This document shows, piece after piece, positions 34,541 to 45,470 of a DNA stretch of 64,000 nucleotides; position 1 is the first letter of the stretch, and every line of letters starts with the position of its first letter. The stretch spans positions 22,600,626-22,664,625 of the forward strand of contig JAOANR010000015.1 in assembly GCA_030278955.1 (NCBI GenBank). Reading direction: 5' to 3'. Source of the stretch: Hygrophila difformis. Its lineage: Eukaryota; Streptophyta; Magnoliopsida; Lamiales; Acanthaceae. A program made the position numbers and the translations under genes. Under the pieces are notes generated by a model that was not told where the DNA came from, did no database searches, and was given only the letters and a program-made list of their open reading frames with translations.

Positions 34541-34587
34541 GGCGGTGACATCCCGGCCTGGGTTATCAAATCCGGGGTGTTACAAGT

Positions 34588-34599
34588 TGGTATCAGAGC
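34588..34599 (+). promoter_or_regulatory. B primer binding site (tRNA-iMet)
   Basis: TGGTATCAGAGC, three bases after the 5' LTR. Confidence 0.9.
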
Positions 34600-35037
34600 C
34601 CGGAATATTTTGAAGCTACTACTATTTTTATTTTAAAATATTTTGAACTAAGTATTATTTTTAAATTTATTATTATCATTATTATTTTTAAGACTACTAG
34701 TATTATTATTTTAGCCCAAAATTTGAGCCCAAAAATTTTTCTTACCCAAGTAGTATAATATTTTGAGCCAAAAGAGGGTTAAATTATTTTGACCCAATAT
34801 TTATAATTATTTATTTTAAGCCCAACCATTTCGACCCAATACCCATGTTTTTACCTTTTAAAGTCCAAACTATTATTGTGGCCCGATAATAGGCCCAACT
34901 TTTTTTTCCCATGATTAAATACACTAAGATCAATTTTTGGGGGGATTGCATGTGCATATTCATATAGATTTAAATTCCCGCATGTCATGATTTATATCCG
35001 AAACATACTCTAACTCTAACCTCCTTGTTGACACTAG
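34600..35037 (+). other. B internal leader, non-coding
   Basis: AT-rich leader with repeated GCCCAA motifs between PBS and ORF0. Nothing coding seen. The equivalent leaders in A1 and A2 are similar in composition. Confidence 0.5.
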
Positions 35038-35427
35038 ATGGCCGAACCCAACATGAACATGGTCAACTTGATGGTGAAACTGACTAACGCATATTTAGAG
35101 TCCCAACAACATGTCAACTATTTCAAGACTCGAGTAGGACAACTAGAGGGCCAAGTGGCCCATCTGGGGCATCTTAGGGAGACCGATCATCATAACATAA
35201 CCCAGCTGCAAAATCAAGTCGCCGAACTCCAAGCCCAAATGGCCCAACTCCAAGACAAGGGTGATGACTTGGAGGAACAAATAGGAAACGTAGCCTGGGA
35301 GTTGACTACCTTGGCCAATGAGATTGACGGGGGGGTCCTTCAGAACCCGGGACCTCACCCTAATGCCGCAGCACCGATTGACGTATCCAGCGACGAGGAC
35401 GACCCCATCGAGGATGTACCTGCCTAG
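35038..35427 (+). CDS. B extra upstream ORF (coiled-coil, 129 aa), ORF0
   Basis: Homologue of the A1 and A2 ORFs. It has the same CTAGATGGC start context, a similar N-terminus (NMNMVNLMVKLTNAYLES), a coiled coil over about residues 25-95 (THVGQLEG-like heptads, ITQLQNQVAELQAQMAQLQ), and an acidic end IDVSSDEDDPIED. It lacks most of the Pro/Ala-rich middle, which explains the shorter length. The frame has stayed open although the element's pol is deleted. Function unknown. Confidence 0.78.
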   Translation: MAEPNMNMVNLMVKLTNAYLESQQHVNYFKTRVGQLEGQVAHLGHLRETDHHNITQLQNQVAELQAQMAQLQDKGDDLEEQIGNVAWELTTLANEIDGGVLQNPGPHPNAAAPIDVSSDEDDPIEDVPA

Positions 35428-35793
35428 TCACCCTATACTTAGGAGTCCATACTGATGCACTACTATCTATATTCTTTTTTTAGTACCAGCACTACTATTT
35501 CTTTCCTGTTACGAATGCTTGTAATCAGCTGAAAAATTTTCTCTTGAGTAATAAATCTACAAGCATTTATTTTATACAATTATATTTAAAGTATTCCTTA
35601 CATTTTAATTAAATTATTTCTCTTCAAATACCCTACTAAAACCCGATCAAACAAACGAACGAGTTAATAATAATCAATGACCTATAGATAACAACTAAAC
35701 AAAAATACAAGTAGTAAATATATATAAATATACTTTGTATGGAGATAACGGACAAGGGTATCTCCAACCCTAAACCCTGAACCCTAGGGTCTG

Positions 35794-35831
<38 letters not shown>

Positions 35832-35872
35832 ACAGGTTACTGTTCACGCAAAAAAAAAAAAAAAAAAAAAAA
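35794..35872 (+). repeat. Twin poly(A) tracts flanking a small palindrome
   Basis: A run of 33 A (35794-35826) and one of 23 A (35850-35872) are separated by CCTGAACAGGTTACTGTTCACG, which contains the inverted repeat GAACAG/CTGTTC. They lie between ORF0 and gag. Confidence 0.9.
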
Positions 35873-36080
35873 GGAAAATATAAACAAAACAAAAACAAAG
35901 CAGTAAGTAGAACCAACCCCGAATGACAACAAACAATACGCTAAACCCCAACAACCTATACTAACAGGTTTCAACAGAACTGATACCTGTTAATATCGTC
36001 ATTTATTTAGTCAAATTATTCCCTAAGTATTACATAATACTTCAACAAAAGAATCTAAACTCGCTTGTTCTTGCAACAGC

Positions 36081-37730
36081 ATGGCACCGAGAGGAAGAGC
36101 ACGCGCTCAGCCCACTACTCCAAACACCAACGAAACCCCTATGCAACCAGAAATGCCCATACCCGGCGAAGGGGTACACGCTCAAGAGGAGCCGGCAAAC
36201 CCCATGCCAAACAACATGGACGCACGCCTACGGACTCTAGAGGAGGTTCTCATCGCGATAGGGAACGCGCATGTGAACCAAGGCCAGGCCGCTGCGGTAC
36301 CTCCACCCGAGGCCCGCATTAACTACCTAGCTATGGTGAACTCGTATCGTCCGCCGAACTACGCCGGAGAAGAGGACCCGGCCAAACTTGAAGAATGGAT
36401 CCGAACATTCGACAAGCTACTAAACGCGGTGAAGTGCCCAATTGGCGAGAAGGTGCTTGTGGCGTCGTACTATCTCGGAGGGGAGGCGGATGACTGGTGG
36501 CGTACCATGCAAGAAAAACTAGCCGAGGACGAGGAACCCTATTCTTGGGAGGAATTCATGGGTCTAATCAGGGATCGCTTTTACCCCATGAGCACAAAGT
36601 CCGCCATGTACGAGGAATTCTTATCTCTGAAGCAAGGAGGGCAAACAGTCCAAGAATATTACGCCCGTTTCAAGGAGTTGGTGCGTTTCGCACCGAGACT
36701 CGTGCCGACAGACGTGGAGAAGGCACAGAAATTTGAAATGGGGCTAAACTTGGCTATACGAGAGGTGATCACTGGCGTCCCATACCCAAACCTACAATCG
36801 GTGTACGATCGTGCGGTAGCTGTTGCAAGGGTGCAACAACTAAAAAGGAAAGTGAGTGGAGAACCCAGCCGAGGATCTCAGGGTCAGGATAAGAGGGGTA
36901 GAGACAACCGTTCCGGAAACAATGCTGTAGGGAACAACTTTCGGGGAGATCTGAACAGACCCCCTCAAAACAACAACAGAGGATATGACGATAGAACCCT
37001 TTTCCGGGGTAACCCGGTACCACCCTGCCCGAGATGCGGCAGGCCTCATTTGGCCAGAGGGTGCCCCCAACAGGGCGCCTGCTACAGGTGTGGTCGCAAC
37101 GGCCACATGGCGAATGAGTGCCGCACCCGACTGGAAAACATCACCAAGAGAGAGGATTTAGGCACGGGGCCAACTCAGCCTCGCAACCAGGATGGACGGA
37201 ATGGAAACAACCAGGGGTATAGACCCCCTCAGAACCAGAATCTCAATCAGAATCAACGTCCCCCACAGAATCCAAATCAGCAACAGAATCAGAACCCGAA
37301 CCGGGATCAGCAAGGCAACCCGGGACGTCCAATGGGGCGATTGAATGTCATCAATGAGGCAGATGCGCCTATGCAAGGGGACGTAATGGGAGGTACGTTC
37401 CATGTCTTAAGCACACCCCTTAGAGTTCTGTTTGACTCAGGAGCTAGTTGTTCGATAATATCATCTAGAGTCTTACCTGAACTAGATCTACCTAAGTGCG
37501 AATTGATTAACTTAGGGATTCAACTTCCATCGGGAGAGGTAGTATCATGCTCTAAGCGATATAACGGAATTCCGATAGTTATAAAGAACGTAGAGTTTTT
37601 CGCGAACTTAGTAGAATTCGAACTACAGGATTTTGACGTCATACTAGGAATGGATTGGCTAACCCAATATAAGGCCATGATACCCCATATTCGGTCCACC
37701 CCGGAGGCGAGAAGCTATACAAGGACATAA
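36081..37730 (+). pseudogene. B Gag-protease, truncated by deletion (549 aa)
   Basis: Starts MAPRGRAR like A1 and A2. Gag core ([39 protein letters not shown]), two knuckles ([13 protein letters not shown] and CYRCGRNGHMANEC) and a protease with [15 protein letters not shown] and [13 protein letters not shown] are intact. At AAGGCCAT (37671-37678) the sequence jumps to the integrase N-terminus out of frame, and the ORF ends after a 16-codon novel tail. Gag and protease could still be made. RT and RNase H cannot. Confidence 0.88.
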
Positions 37731-38939
37731 AGAAGAATTATTGGTGGCCGAACATGAAGAGAGAAATAGCCGAGTTTGTGGCGAGATGCCTTACCTGCCA
37801 GAAGGTCAAGGCCGTACGGCAGAAACCCTTAGGATTAATGCAGCCATTGGAAATCCCAAGTTGGAAATGGGATAGCATTTCAATGGACTTCGTTTCGGGG
37901 TTACCACGTTCACCGAAGGGGATGAATAAAATCTGGGTGATCGTGGATAGGTTGACAAAAGCTGCCATATTTATCCCCATGAAGGATACCTGGTCCATGG
38001 ACCAATTGGCAAGGGCATATGTCGACAACGTGGTACGACGACATGGAGTACCACACGACATCATCTCGGACAGAGACAGTAGATTCGTCTCACATTTTTG
38101 GACGAAACTACAAGAAGCCCTCGGTACGAAGATAAAGATGAGTACCGCGTTCCACCCCATGACGGATGGACAAACGGAAAGGACGATCCAAACTTTGGAG
38201 GACATGCTGAGGGCATGCGTATTAGAGTTTAAGGGAAGTTGGGAAAATCACTTACCCTTGATCGAATTTTCCTACAACAACAGCTACCATGCTAGCATCG
38301 GCATGGCACCTTTCGAGGCACTGTATGGACGCAAATGCCGAAGCCCATTGAGCTGGGAAGAGGGCGAGAGGACTATGGTAATTGGACCGCAACTTGCTGA
38401 GGATATGGCTCAACAAGTCAAAATAATCCAAGGGAAGATGAGAGCCGCGCAAGACCGGCAAAAGAACTATGCCGACGTGAGACGGCAAGATTTGGAATTC
38501 CAAATAGGCGATAAGGTCATGTTAAAGGTATCACCGATGAAGGGTGTGATGCGCTTTGGCAAGCGGGGAAAGTTAAGCCCACGGTACATAGGACCCTACG
38601 AGATCCTAGAAAGAGTGGGGAATCTCGCATACCGATTGGCATTACCGCCACAATTTGCTCGTGTCCACGACGTGTTCCACGTCTCGCAACTGAAGAAATA
38701 CGTCCATGATCCGACCCACGTACTCCAACCGGAGGAAATTGAGCTGGACGATGACTTAAGCTATGAAGAAATTCCGGTGCGAATACTCGACAAGAAGTAG
38801 AGGGTAACAAGGAATAAGACCGTGAGGATGGTTAAGGTTCTTTGGTCTAACCACGAAGCCGAGACGGCAACGTGGGAGCTAGAAGCAGACATGAAGGATC
38901 GATACCCAACCCTATTCCAAGACAGTGCAGCAACAGTTA
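37679..38939 (+). pseudogene. B integrase remnant and chromodomain region
   Basis: Open frame 37738-38800. It contains the zinc-finger half ([20 protein letters not shown]), the DD35E core ([25 protein letters not shown]) and the [10 protein letters not shown] motif. There is no start codon of its own except an internal Met at 37754. A TAG at 38798-38800, where A1 has a Glu codon, cuts off the chromodomain-like end, which is otherwise readable downstream ([16 protein letters not shown]) to 38948. Confidence 0.85.
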
Positions 38940-38960
38940 TGGGGACATAACTGTAATCTT

Positions 38961-39130
38961 AAGAGGGGGAGGATGTGACGACCCGAGTATTTCTGAATAT
39001 TTTGAACGAATACTTTGTACCCCAAATAAACAAATTCAAATTGTTTTGAACTACGTAATGACTTGATCCCTTCACGGGGTACGTAGGCAACTCGGAAATT
39101 CAATTCTGGGTTCAGTCAAATAATAACAAA
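38961..39130 (+). repeat. Relic of an A-type PPT and LTR start inside element B
   Basis: TAAGAGGGGGAGGA (38960-38973) is followed by TGTGACGACCCGAG and then by a stretch matching the A LTR start (caaattcaaattgttttgaa, tgacttgatcccttcacggg, gtacgtaggcaa). Compare 54138-54270. B's own PPT and LTR follow about 100 bp further on. Confidence 0.88.
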
Positions 39131-39220
39131 CAACGACACACAATAATACAATCGCTTAATCAAACAATTCCCGAACTCGCGAGAGGATGAAGTACAACTT
39201 CGAGGACGAAGTTGGTTCTT

Positions 39221-39233
39221 AAGGGGGGTAGAC
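39221..39233 (+). promoter_or_regulatory. B polypurine tract
   Basis: AAGGGGGGTAGAC directly before the 3' LTR, preceded by a GAGGACGAAG-type purine-rich stretch. Confidence 0.85.
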
Positions 39234-41721
39234 TGTAATACCCGTAAATTTTAGAATATAAAAATAGGAATTAATCCAATAGGAGAGAAGGTTTTGTTTC
39301 CGAGAACCCGTAGACGCGGAAATGCACGGAAGTCAAGGACGACGAATTAGAACCCGACAGACCAAAACCGACGGTCTTAGGATTTCAAGCACGTAATCGA
39401 ATTGAGACGGAATAAATTTATGATGAGAAGCATAATCCGGAAATGACCCGGAAAAAAATCGAGCGCGAAAATGGGGAAGGATAGAAGTCCGAAAGAGAGG
39501 AGAAAAGACCCGACGGATCGGATCGCACGGACCCGCCCGGACCGCAGTCCAGGCGAGTCTCGCGCGCTGGCCGGGCGGGGTTTGGCTAAAAGGCGCGCCA
39601 CCCCGCGTGGCCCTACAGGTTTTGGCAACTCGCGCGTTTTCGGCGATTTCTTACCATAATTCGACCTCCCGACTTTGGAAGGCGAATTTTGGACGGGGGA
39701 AGGGAATAAGGGCGACCTAGGGCTGCCTCCCTTGCCCATTCTTCAGTCACCAAGTCCCCAAATCACTCTCAAACCCTCCCAAGCCAAAAAGCTCTCCCGA
39801 CGAACTTCCGACGGACTTCCGACGACTTTCCGACCACCACCGACGACCGTAGGAACGAGTAGATCAAGGATCACAGTCCTTAGATCATTGGTAAGTAGTC
39901 TCTTAAGTCCTCAGTCCCGTTTTTCCTCTCGAATCCCCAATCTAACTCTTGATTTGTTGAATTCAAATACGTTCGTGGCCAAAGTCGGGAACTTTGCACT
40001 TCGTAGATCCGTTCGTAGGATTTTGGACGAGCCGAGCGACCCTAGGACGACTCAAGAACTTCACTACTGTAAGTTGAGCCTTCCATATCAATACGGGTGA
40101 TTTCGGGGCGTCCGGTATAGGCGTAATGTAACGAAACGTAAAAATCGAACTTAAAAACCCCATCTTGCGCAGTTTTTGTAATCGGCCTAAAACCCATATT
40201 TCGAGGATTCAATCCGAAAAACTCAAAACTAGACTTTTAATCCTAACACATAAATCTAGGTTGTGTAAAAATTTCAGCCATTTTCGTTAACGTTTGCTAT
40301 TTTAAATCGCATCGAAAAGAGACTGCTTTGACAAAACGTATGGAAATCTGTCTATGAAAATGTTCGAACTTAGTGAATTTATTTCTATAGTTTCTAGTCC
40401 GATTTGATCTTTACAAACTAAATGAAAGTTGTAGATAATCATGTCTAGTATGTGCATATTAAATTTCAGAATTTTTGGAGTCCATTTGATATGTTAAAAA
40501 GTCGAGATTTTGAACTGTGACAAACCTGAGTTCGGACAGTTTTCTGATTGCATGATAAAATCGATTTTTGACATGTTTCCTCAACTTATTTCGAAAAAGT
40601 TAAAACACGAAAGTTGTTCGTTAGGGTGTTTTGCATAAAGTGTGAAGATTTCAGAATTTTCGGGCTTGAAACGGATTTTTAAATGAGAAAGGCGCAAACT
40701 GTGACGCCAAGATACGTTTAAATCGAAGAGTTTTGAAATTTCGAAACAAACGGTCAAAGATTTGAAACACGATACATCTACACTTTTGAAAAACCCCGAT
40801 ACATTAAATCTAAACGATACATGAGATACTTGGTGGAGGGTGAGTGCTCTGCAGGGTGCCCCTCTAGCCTTTTTCTCTTCGGGCCTATAATGGACGAGAG
40901 AATTTGATGAAATATTACGCCAGTTGGCGGGAGATACATGGCCTACTCTCTCGGGTTGTCCGTATGGATTTCTCGAGGCTCCGGAGTGTTACTGGGTATG
41001 GCAGATACGGCTGCGGCCGCCGGATCACCGGCTATACAAGATACTTACGACACGGCTGCGGCCGCCGGATCACCGGCTATACAAAACACTGAGAAATGGT
41101 TACGTAACGGGGGAAATAAAGATTTAATAATTTTAAGTGTTTATTTATTTTTGCATGTCTTTAAACTATGCATTTAAATTATGTCTTTAAATTTCATGGC
41201 ATGACTAAATTATTATTGTAGATTAGATGCATGTTTTAAATACACAATTAGAATTATTATTTCCTTTAAATTTTGTGAATGCATGTTAGGAGTGAAATTT
41301 TAAATTATCTAATTAAATCCCTTTATTGCTATGTTAGGATCGACTTACTCAGTATTTTATATACTGATAAAATTGTTGTATTCTCTTTTTATTTCAGAGT
41401 ACGGAGATAATGCATAGCATGTGCATTGGGGGATGGATTATTAAACATTGTTTGTTTGCTTTTTACGATACTTGCATAACGGGCATGTAAATCCCGGGTT
41501 TTGGCCATGTCGGCCCATTTACATTTTTCCGCTGCAAAATATATTTACTATTATATGTGTGGATGACATTTATTAATTTTACATAGATTCCGGACTTGTT
41601 TTAAATCTTTTTGCAATACCTATAGCCTTGCATCTCTTTGGCAAGCTCGGAGAGTCCGTATCTTGCTAGAGAGATGTGGCGGTGACATCCCGGCCTGGGT
41701 TATCAAATCCGGGGTGTTACA
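39234..41721 (+). repeat. B 3' LTR (2488 bp)
   Basis: Near-identical to 32096-34584. Visible differences include a 1-bp deletion in CACCCCG near 39600 and about seven substitutions. The hairpin units lie at 41009-41087 and the CAGTAT module at 41350-41397. It is followed by the second TCCTT. Confidence 0.93.
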
Positions 41722-41726
41722 TCCTT

Positions 41727-43408
41727 TCTCCAAAAATTCTGAAACTTGGCCAGTAATTCAAAAACACACACACGAACAACTTTCATGTTTTAAGTTTTTG
41801 GAAATAAGGTTCCGAAGTGAGTTGAAATTTGAGTTTATTGCAAAGAATAATTTATGTCTTAAAAACTGTTTTCGTCACAGGTTCGTGTAACGCCGATTAA
41901 AAATTCATTTCAAAACCAATCGATGTGAAATTTTTACAGTAACTACACGACACATTAAGGAACAACTTTCATGTTTTAAGTTTTTGGAAATAATGAATTC
42001 TTGGTACTCAAAAATCGAGTGCAACTCACTGCATACCCATGGCCCTTAAAACGAATTCAAAACAGTTCTAAAAACTTGGCCGTTTGACATATCAAATGAA
42101 CACCAAAATTCGTGAAATTTTGTAGGCATAATCTAGACACAATTATCTACAACTTTTGTTTAGAAATGCAAAGTTAAATCATTCGAAAAATGGGTGAGAA
42201 ACATGCATCAAGTTGAATGAAGGAATCTGTCACAGATTTAAATCGTTCGGTTTGATACAGAAAGTTCATGGCAAAAATTGGGATAGCAAAACTTAATGTC
42301 AATGGCTGAAATTTGGACACAAGATAGATAAAGGTGTTAGGAACAATTTTTATGTTGAAAAGTTTTCGGTTTGAATTCCCGAAGGTCGAGTTTTTGGCGA
42401 GTCTTTAAAATTGGACGAAAATAGGGTTTTTGAAAACCGATTTTTGTTACAAGCCTATATCTCGAGATTTAAACAACAAACAACCACGAAAATTTGTGAG
42501 TAAGGTTTTAACTTACTGATTTGAAGACTAGGATTACTGGGATGGGTATCCGGATGCTCTAGGGTCGCGACGAATGGCCAATCCTTCCGATCGCTTTTCG
42601 TTCGTTTTCCGGCGTGAAATCGTAGTAAAGGAAACGGGTTAGATTTCGAGTTTCTAAGTGTTATGGACGAATTAAAATGTTTAACCATGGCTTACCAAGA
42701 GTCTAGAGGGCAGGGCTTGGTTCCTCTCGCCTCGTCGTCGCCGGAATGCTTGCCGGAAAGTGTCGTCGGAAGAGTTTCGGCTTGGGGAGGAAGTTTGGGA
42801 GTAATGTGGGAGTAGTTTCTGTAAGTCTAGGGTTTGGAGGCACCCCCAGCCGCCCTTAAGTCTCCCTCACGTCTGGGATTTGGTTTCCCTCGAAGGGAGT
42901 TGTAATTTCGGCAAGAAAATCACCCCCGAATGGAAAGATTACACCTTCAGCTCCTCTGGCGCGGAGGTGGCGCGCACCCACCCCTATGGTCGCGCGGAGC
43001 ACGCGCGCCAGGCCTGGCGTCGCGAGGCCCTTGGCCGCGCGGCGGCGCGCGGACAGCGCGGGCCGGCCGGTTCGGCTCCGCGTGTTCCGTCGGGTCTTCC
43101 CTCGCTTTCCCCTATCGGTTTTCTACGTGTTAGCTCGATTCCCTGGGGCGTCTTCGTTGCGGAATCTTCTCCCTAATCTTGTTACAAGTCCGGCTTATCG
43201 CTCGCAACATTCCCGGGTCCTTCTTAGCCTAGTCTAAATTGGTTTCAACATCTCCTACCGTCCTTGTGATCTAATTCGTGATGTATTTTGTGATTTATTT
43301 CGTGACTGAACTTAGAAATTAGTTCTAAGCTGCCTACGTACCCTGTGAAGGGATCAAGTCATGACGTAGTTCAAAACAATTTGAATTTGTTTTTCCTCGG
43401 GTGTTACA
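41727..43408 (-). repeat. A1 5' LTR, 5' portion
   Basis: Continuation beyond element B, matching 23416-25120. It has two small deletions in the GC-rich part (near 43035-43070) relative to the other LTR. It ends at TGTTACA 43408, followed by target duplication TCAAG at 43409-43413. Confidence 0.92.
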
Positions 43409-43699
43409 TCAAGTCCTCAATGATCCAAACAACACTAAAATCCATTTAATCCTTTCAACAATACATTTATACAAAAACCAAGCTAGCTTATTCAAAGCTC
43501 CTCAACAACATCCATACTCCAATTTTAAGAATTAATTCAATATCCCATTAGATATACAATACCCAAAATTAACATTATAAACTCAATCCAACAATTCAAA
43601 CCAAAGACAACCAAAATCCAATAACTAAGTTAGTGATTAGAACTCAAACATCCCAATTTCCCTAACAAGGAATCAATTACACAAAGCCACTCAAACCCA

Positions 43700-44000
43700 A
43701 CAATCTTTATAACATGCAAACAAGAAAATCAAGACATCAAACACCATCACCACCACAGCCAAACGGCTGCCACCACCACCATCACTCAGCCACCACCACC
43801 GTCAGACCACCACCACCTGGCCGCGGGCGACGCGCCGGCGGCAACCGCCAGCAGCAGCGGCGATTTCGCCGCTGCACAGCAGCCGCAGCAGCGGCTGCTG
43901 CTCCCCCGGCGCCCCGCCTCAGTGGCGCCACCTCCACCACCACACCACGGCCCCACTGTCGTCATCTCCTTCCCACGCCGGCGCCTCCTTCGTCCCTCCG
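43700..44000. repeat. CCACCA-rich, GC-rich segment within LTR E
   Basis: A trinucleotide-rich stretch (CCACCACCA and GCAGCAGC), giving poly-H/P or poly-A frames that are not genes. It lies near the 5' side of LTR E in its own orientation. Confidence 0.6.
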
Positions 44001-45465
44001 GTGACTCACCGGACTCCCCCAACAAAATGAAGAAAACAGCCCCAAACCGAAAAGGAAAACAATGTGAAACGAAATGACATATTATACCTCGAACAGTGCT
44101 TGAGAGGAGCTTTGATTTCTTCCCAATCACTACCTCCATGGCTCCCAGTCGAGATCCCCAATTCCATCGAGCCTTGTTCTTTTCTCTCTCAATGTGACGG
44201 GAAAAAGCAATTTGAAGAATGCCCCCAATCTCAAATCCCGATCTAGTTAAATTAGGGGATGTGGGTTATGGGCCGGGCTGGGTTAGTAGTGGGCCTGGGT
44301 CTCTCTTTAATTAATACATGGTGTTTGGCTTCATTATTCCTTACTCCTTTTATGAATTGGACTCTTGATTTATCTCATCGGGCTATCTACATAATTTGCC
44401 AAGCACCAACTTAGTTAATTAATCATGATTAAATTAATTTAATCATCAATTAAATATCCGGGACGTTACATTTACATTCCTTGAATCATTGGTAAGGTTT
44501 ACATTAGGTCTCATTCTCGTTTTTAATCTCAAATCCTCAATCTAACTTTTCGAATCTTGGACTTGCAAACACGTTCGTGGCCGAAGGAGAAGGAGAACGT
44601 GTGCGTAGATCCGTTCGTAGTGAATTTGGACGAGCCGAGCGACCCTAGGACGACCAAGAACACCATTACTGTAAGTTGATGCCTTTCATGTCAATACGGG
44701 TGGCTTAGGGGCGTCCGATTTAGTCACTTTGTAACGAAACGTAAAAACCAAACCTAAAAACCCTATCTTGCACAATTTTTGAAATCCGGTTAAAACTCAT
44801 ATTTCGAAAGTCCAATCCGAGAAACTCAAAACTAGACTTTTGATAATAACACATTAATCTATGTTGTGTAAAAATTTCGGACATTTTTGTCAAATTTTGT
44901 TATCTCAAATCGCATCAAACATAAACTGCCTTGTTAAAACATTTTTGAAAACTGACAGTGTACATGTCTGAACTTGATGAGCATGTTTCTATATTTTCTA
45001 TTCCGAATTGATCTTTGCAATCTAAATGAAAGTTGTAGATAATCATGTCTAGTATATGTGTATAAAATTTCAGAATTTTTGGAGTCCATTGGTTATGACA
45101 AAATATCGATTTTCCGAACTGTGGTAAAACTGAAATCTGACAGTGTATGTGCTGTGCAATAAACTCGACTTTTTACATGTCTCCTCAACTTATTTCGAAA
45201 TCGTTAAAACACGAAACTTGTTCGTTATGGTGTTTTTGGTACACTGTACAAATTTCAGATTTTTCGGAGTTGAAATGAATTTTTAACATAAAAAGGTGTA
45301 AACTGTGACGCCAAACGATTTTAAATCGAAGAGATTTTGAAATTTCGAAACAAACGGTCGAAAACTCGAAATACGACAAAACAATACTTTTGAAAAATCC
45401 CGTTATACTAAATGGAAATGATACATGAGATACTTTGGTGAAGAGAGAGTGCTCTGCAGGGTGCC

Positions 45466-45470
45466 CCTCT
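45466..45470. repeat. Target duplication of A2 (CCTCT), left copy
   Basis: CCTCT here and at 56916-56920 flank A2 perfectly. LTR F continues on either side. Confidence 0.92.

Larger units (their letters stand above)
32096..34584 (+). repeat. B 5' LTR (2489 bp)
   Basis: TGTAATACCCGTAAATTTTA ... CCGGGGTGTTACA. Holds donor-like sites (GGTAAGTA at 32753, TGTAAGTTG at 32931), three recognisable 180-bp degenerate repeats (about 33110, 33288, 33471), two hairpin units, the CAGTAT hairpin with TTTATTTCAG, and the terminal hairpin. Confidence 0.93.
32096..41721 (+). mobile_element. Element B: young, chimeric, internally deleted chromovirus
   Basis: LTRs 32096-34584 and 39234-41721 (2489 and 2488 bp) differ at only about eight sites by eye (0.3%), so the insertion is very recent. 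PBS for tRNA-iMet, extra ORF, gag plus protease and integrase are present. RT and RNase H are missing through an internal deletion at 37678. The 3' internal end also contains an A-type PPT and the first ~150 bp of an A-type LTR before B's own PPT, so the element is a recombinant. It is inserted in A1's 5' LTR. Confidence 0.93.
22361..43408 (-). mobile_element. Element A1: Tekay-like Ty3/gypsy chromovirus, full length, split by B
   Basis: Minus-strand element with 5-bp duplication TCAAG. The 3' LTR is 22361-25120. The PPT and a 1558-codon gag-pol follow, then an upstream extra ORF, a PBS and the 5' LTR (31037-43408, interrupted by element B at 32096-41721). Without B it is about 11.4 kb. The LTRs differ at about 16 sites plus a few indels (near 0.6%), so the insertion is recent. 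The long LTRs, chromodomain-like C-terminus and RT sequence point to the Tekay/Del clade. All core motifs are intact, so it could be autonomous. Confidence 0.93.
20428..44470 (-). mobile_element. LTR E (about 3 kb, minus), split by element A1
   Basis: In minus orientation it starts TGTAACGTCCCGGATATTTA at 44470 and ends GGATTGTTACA at 20428, a TG...CA LTR of about 2.98 kb once A1 (22361-43408) and its TCAAG duplication are removed. It contains a hairpin minisatellite (20957-21276), a CAGTACAATGTACTG hairpin and a polypyrimidine-AG site, like the LTRs of A, B and F. No coding region is attached, so it may be a solo LTR. The flanks (agccc and tttac) do not form a target duplication, so at least one boundary is rearranged. 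Confidence 0.6.

Noticed and set aside
43714..44139. His/Pro/Ala-rich proteins on both strands near 43714-44139
   Set aside because: Trinucleotide-repeat artefact within LTR E.
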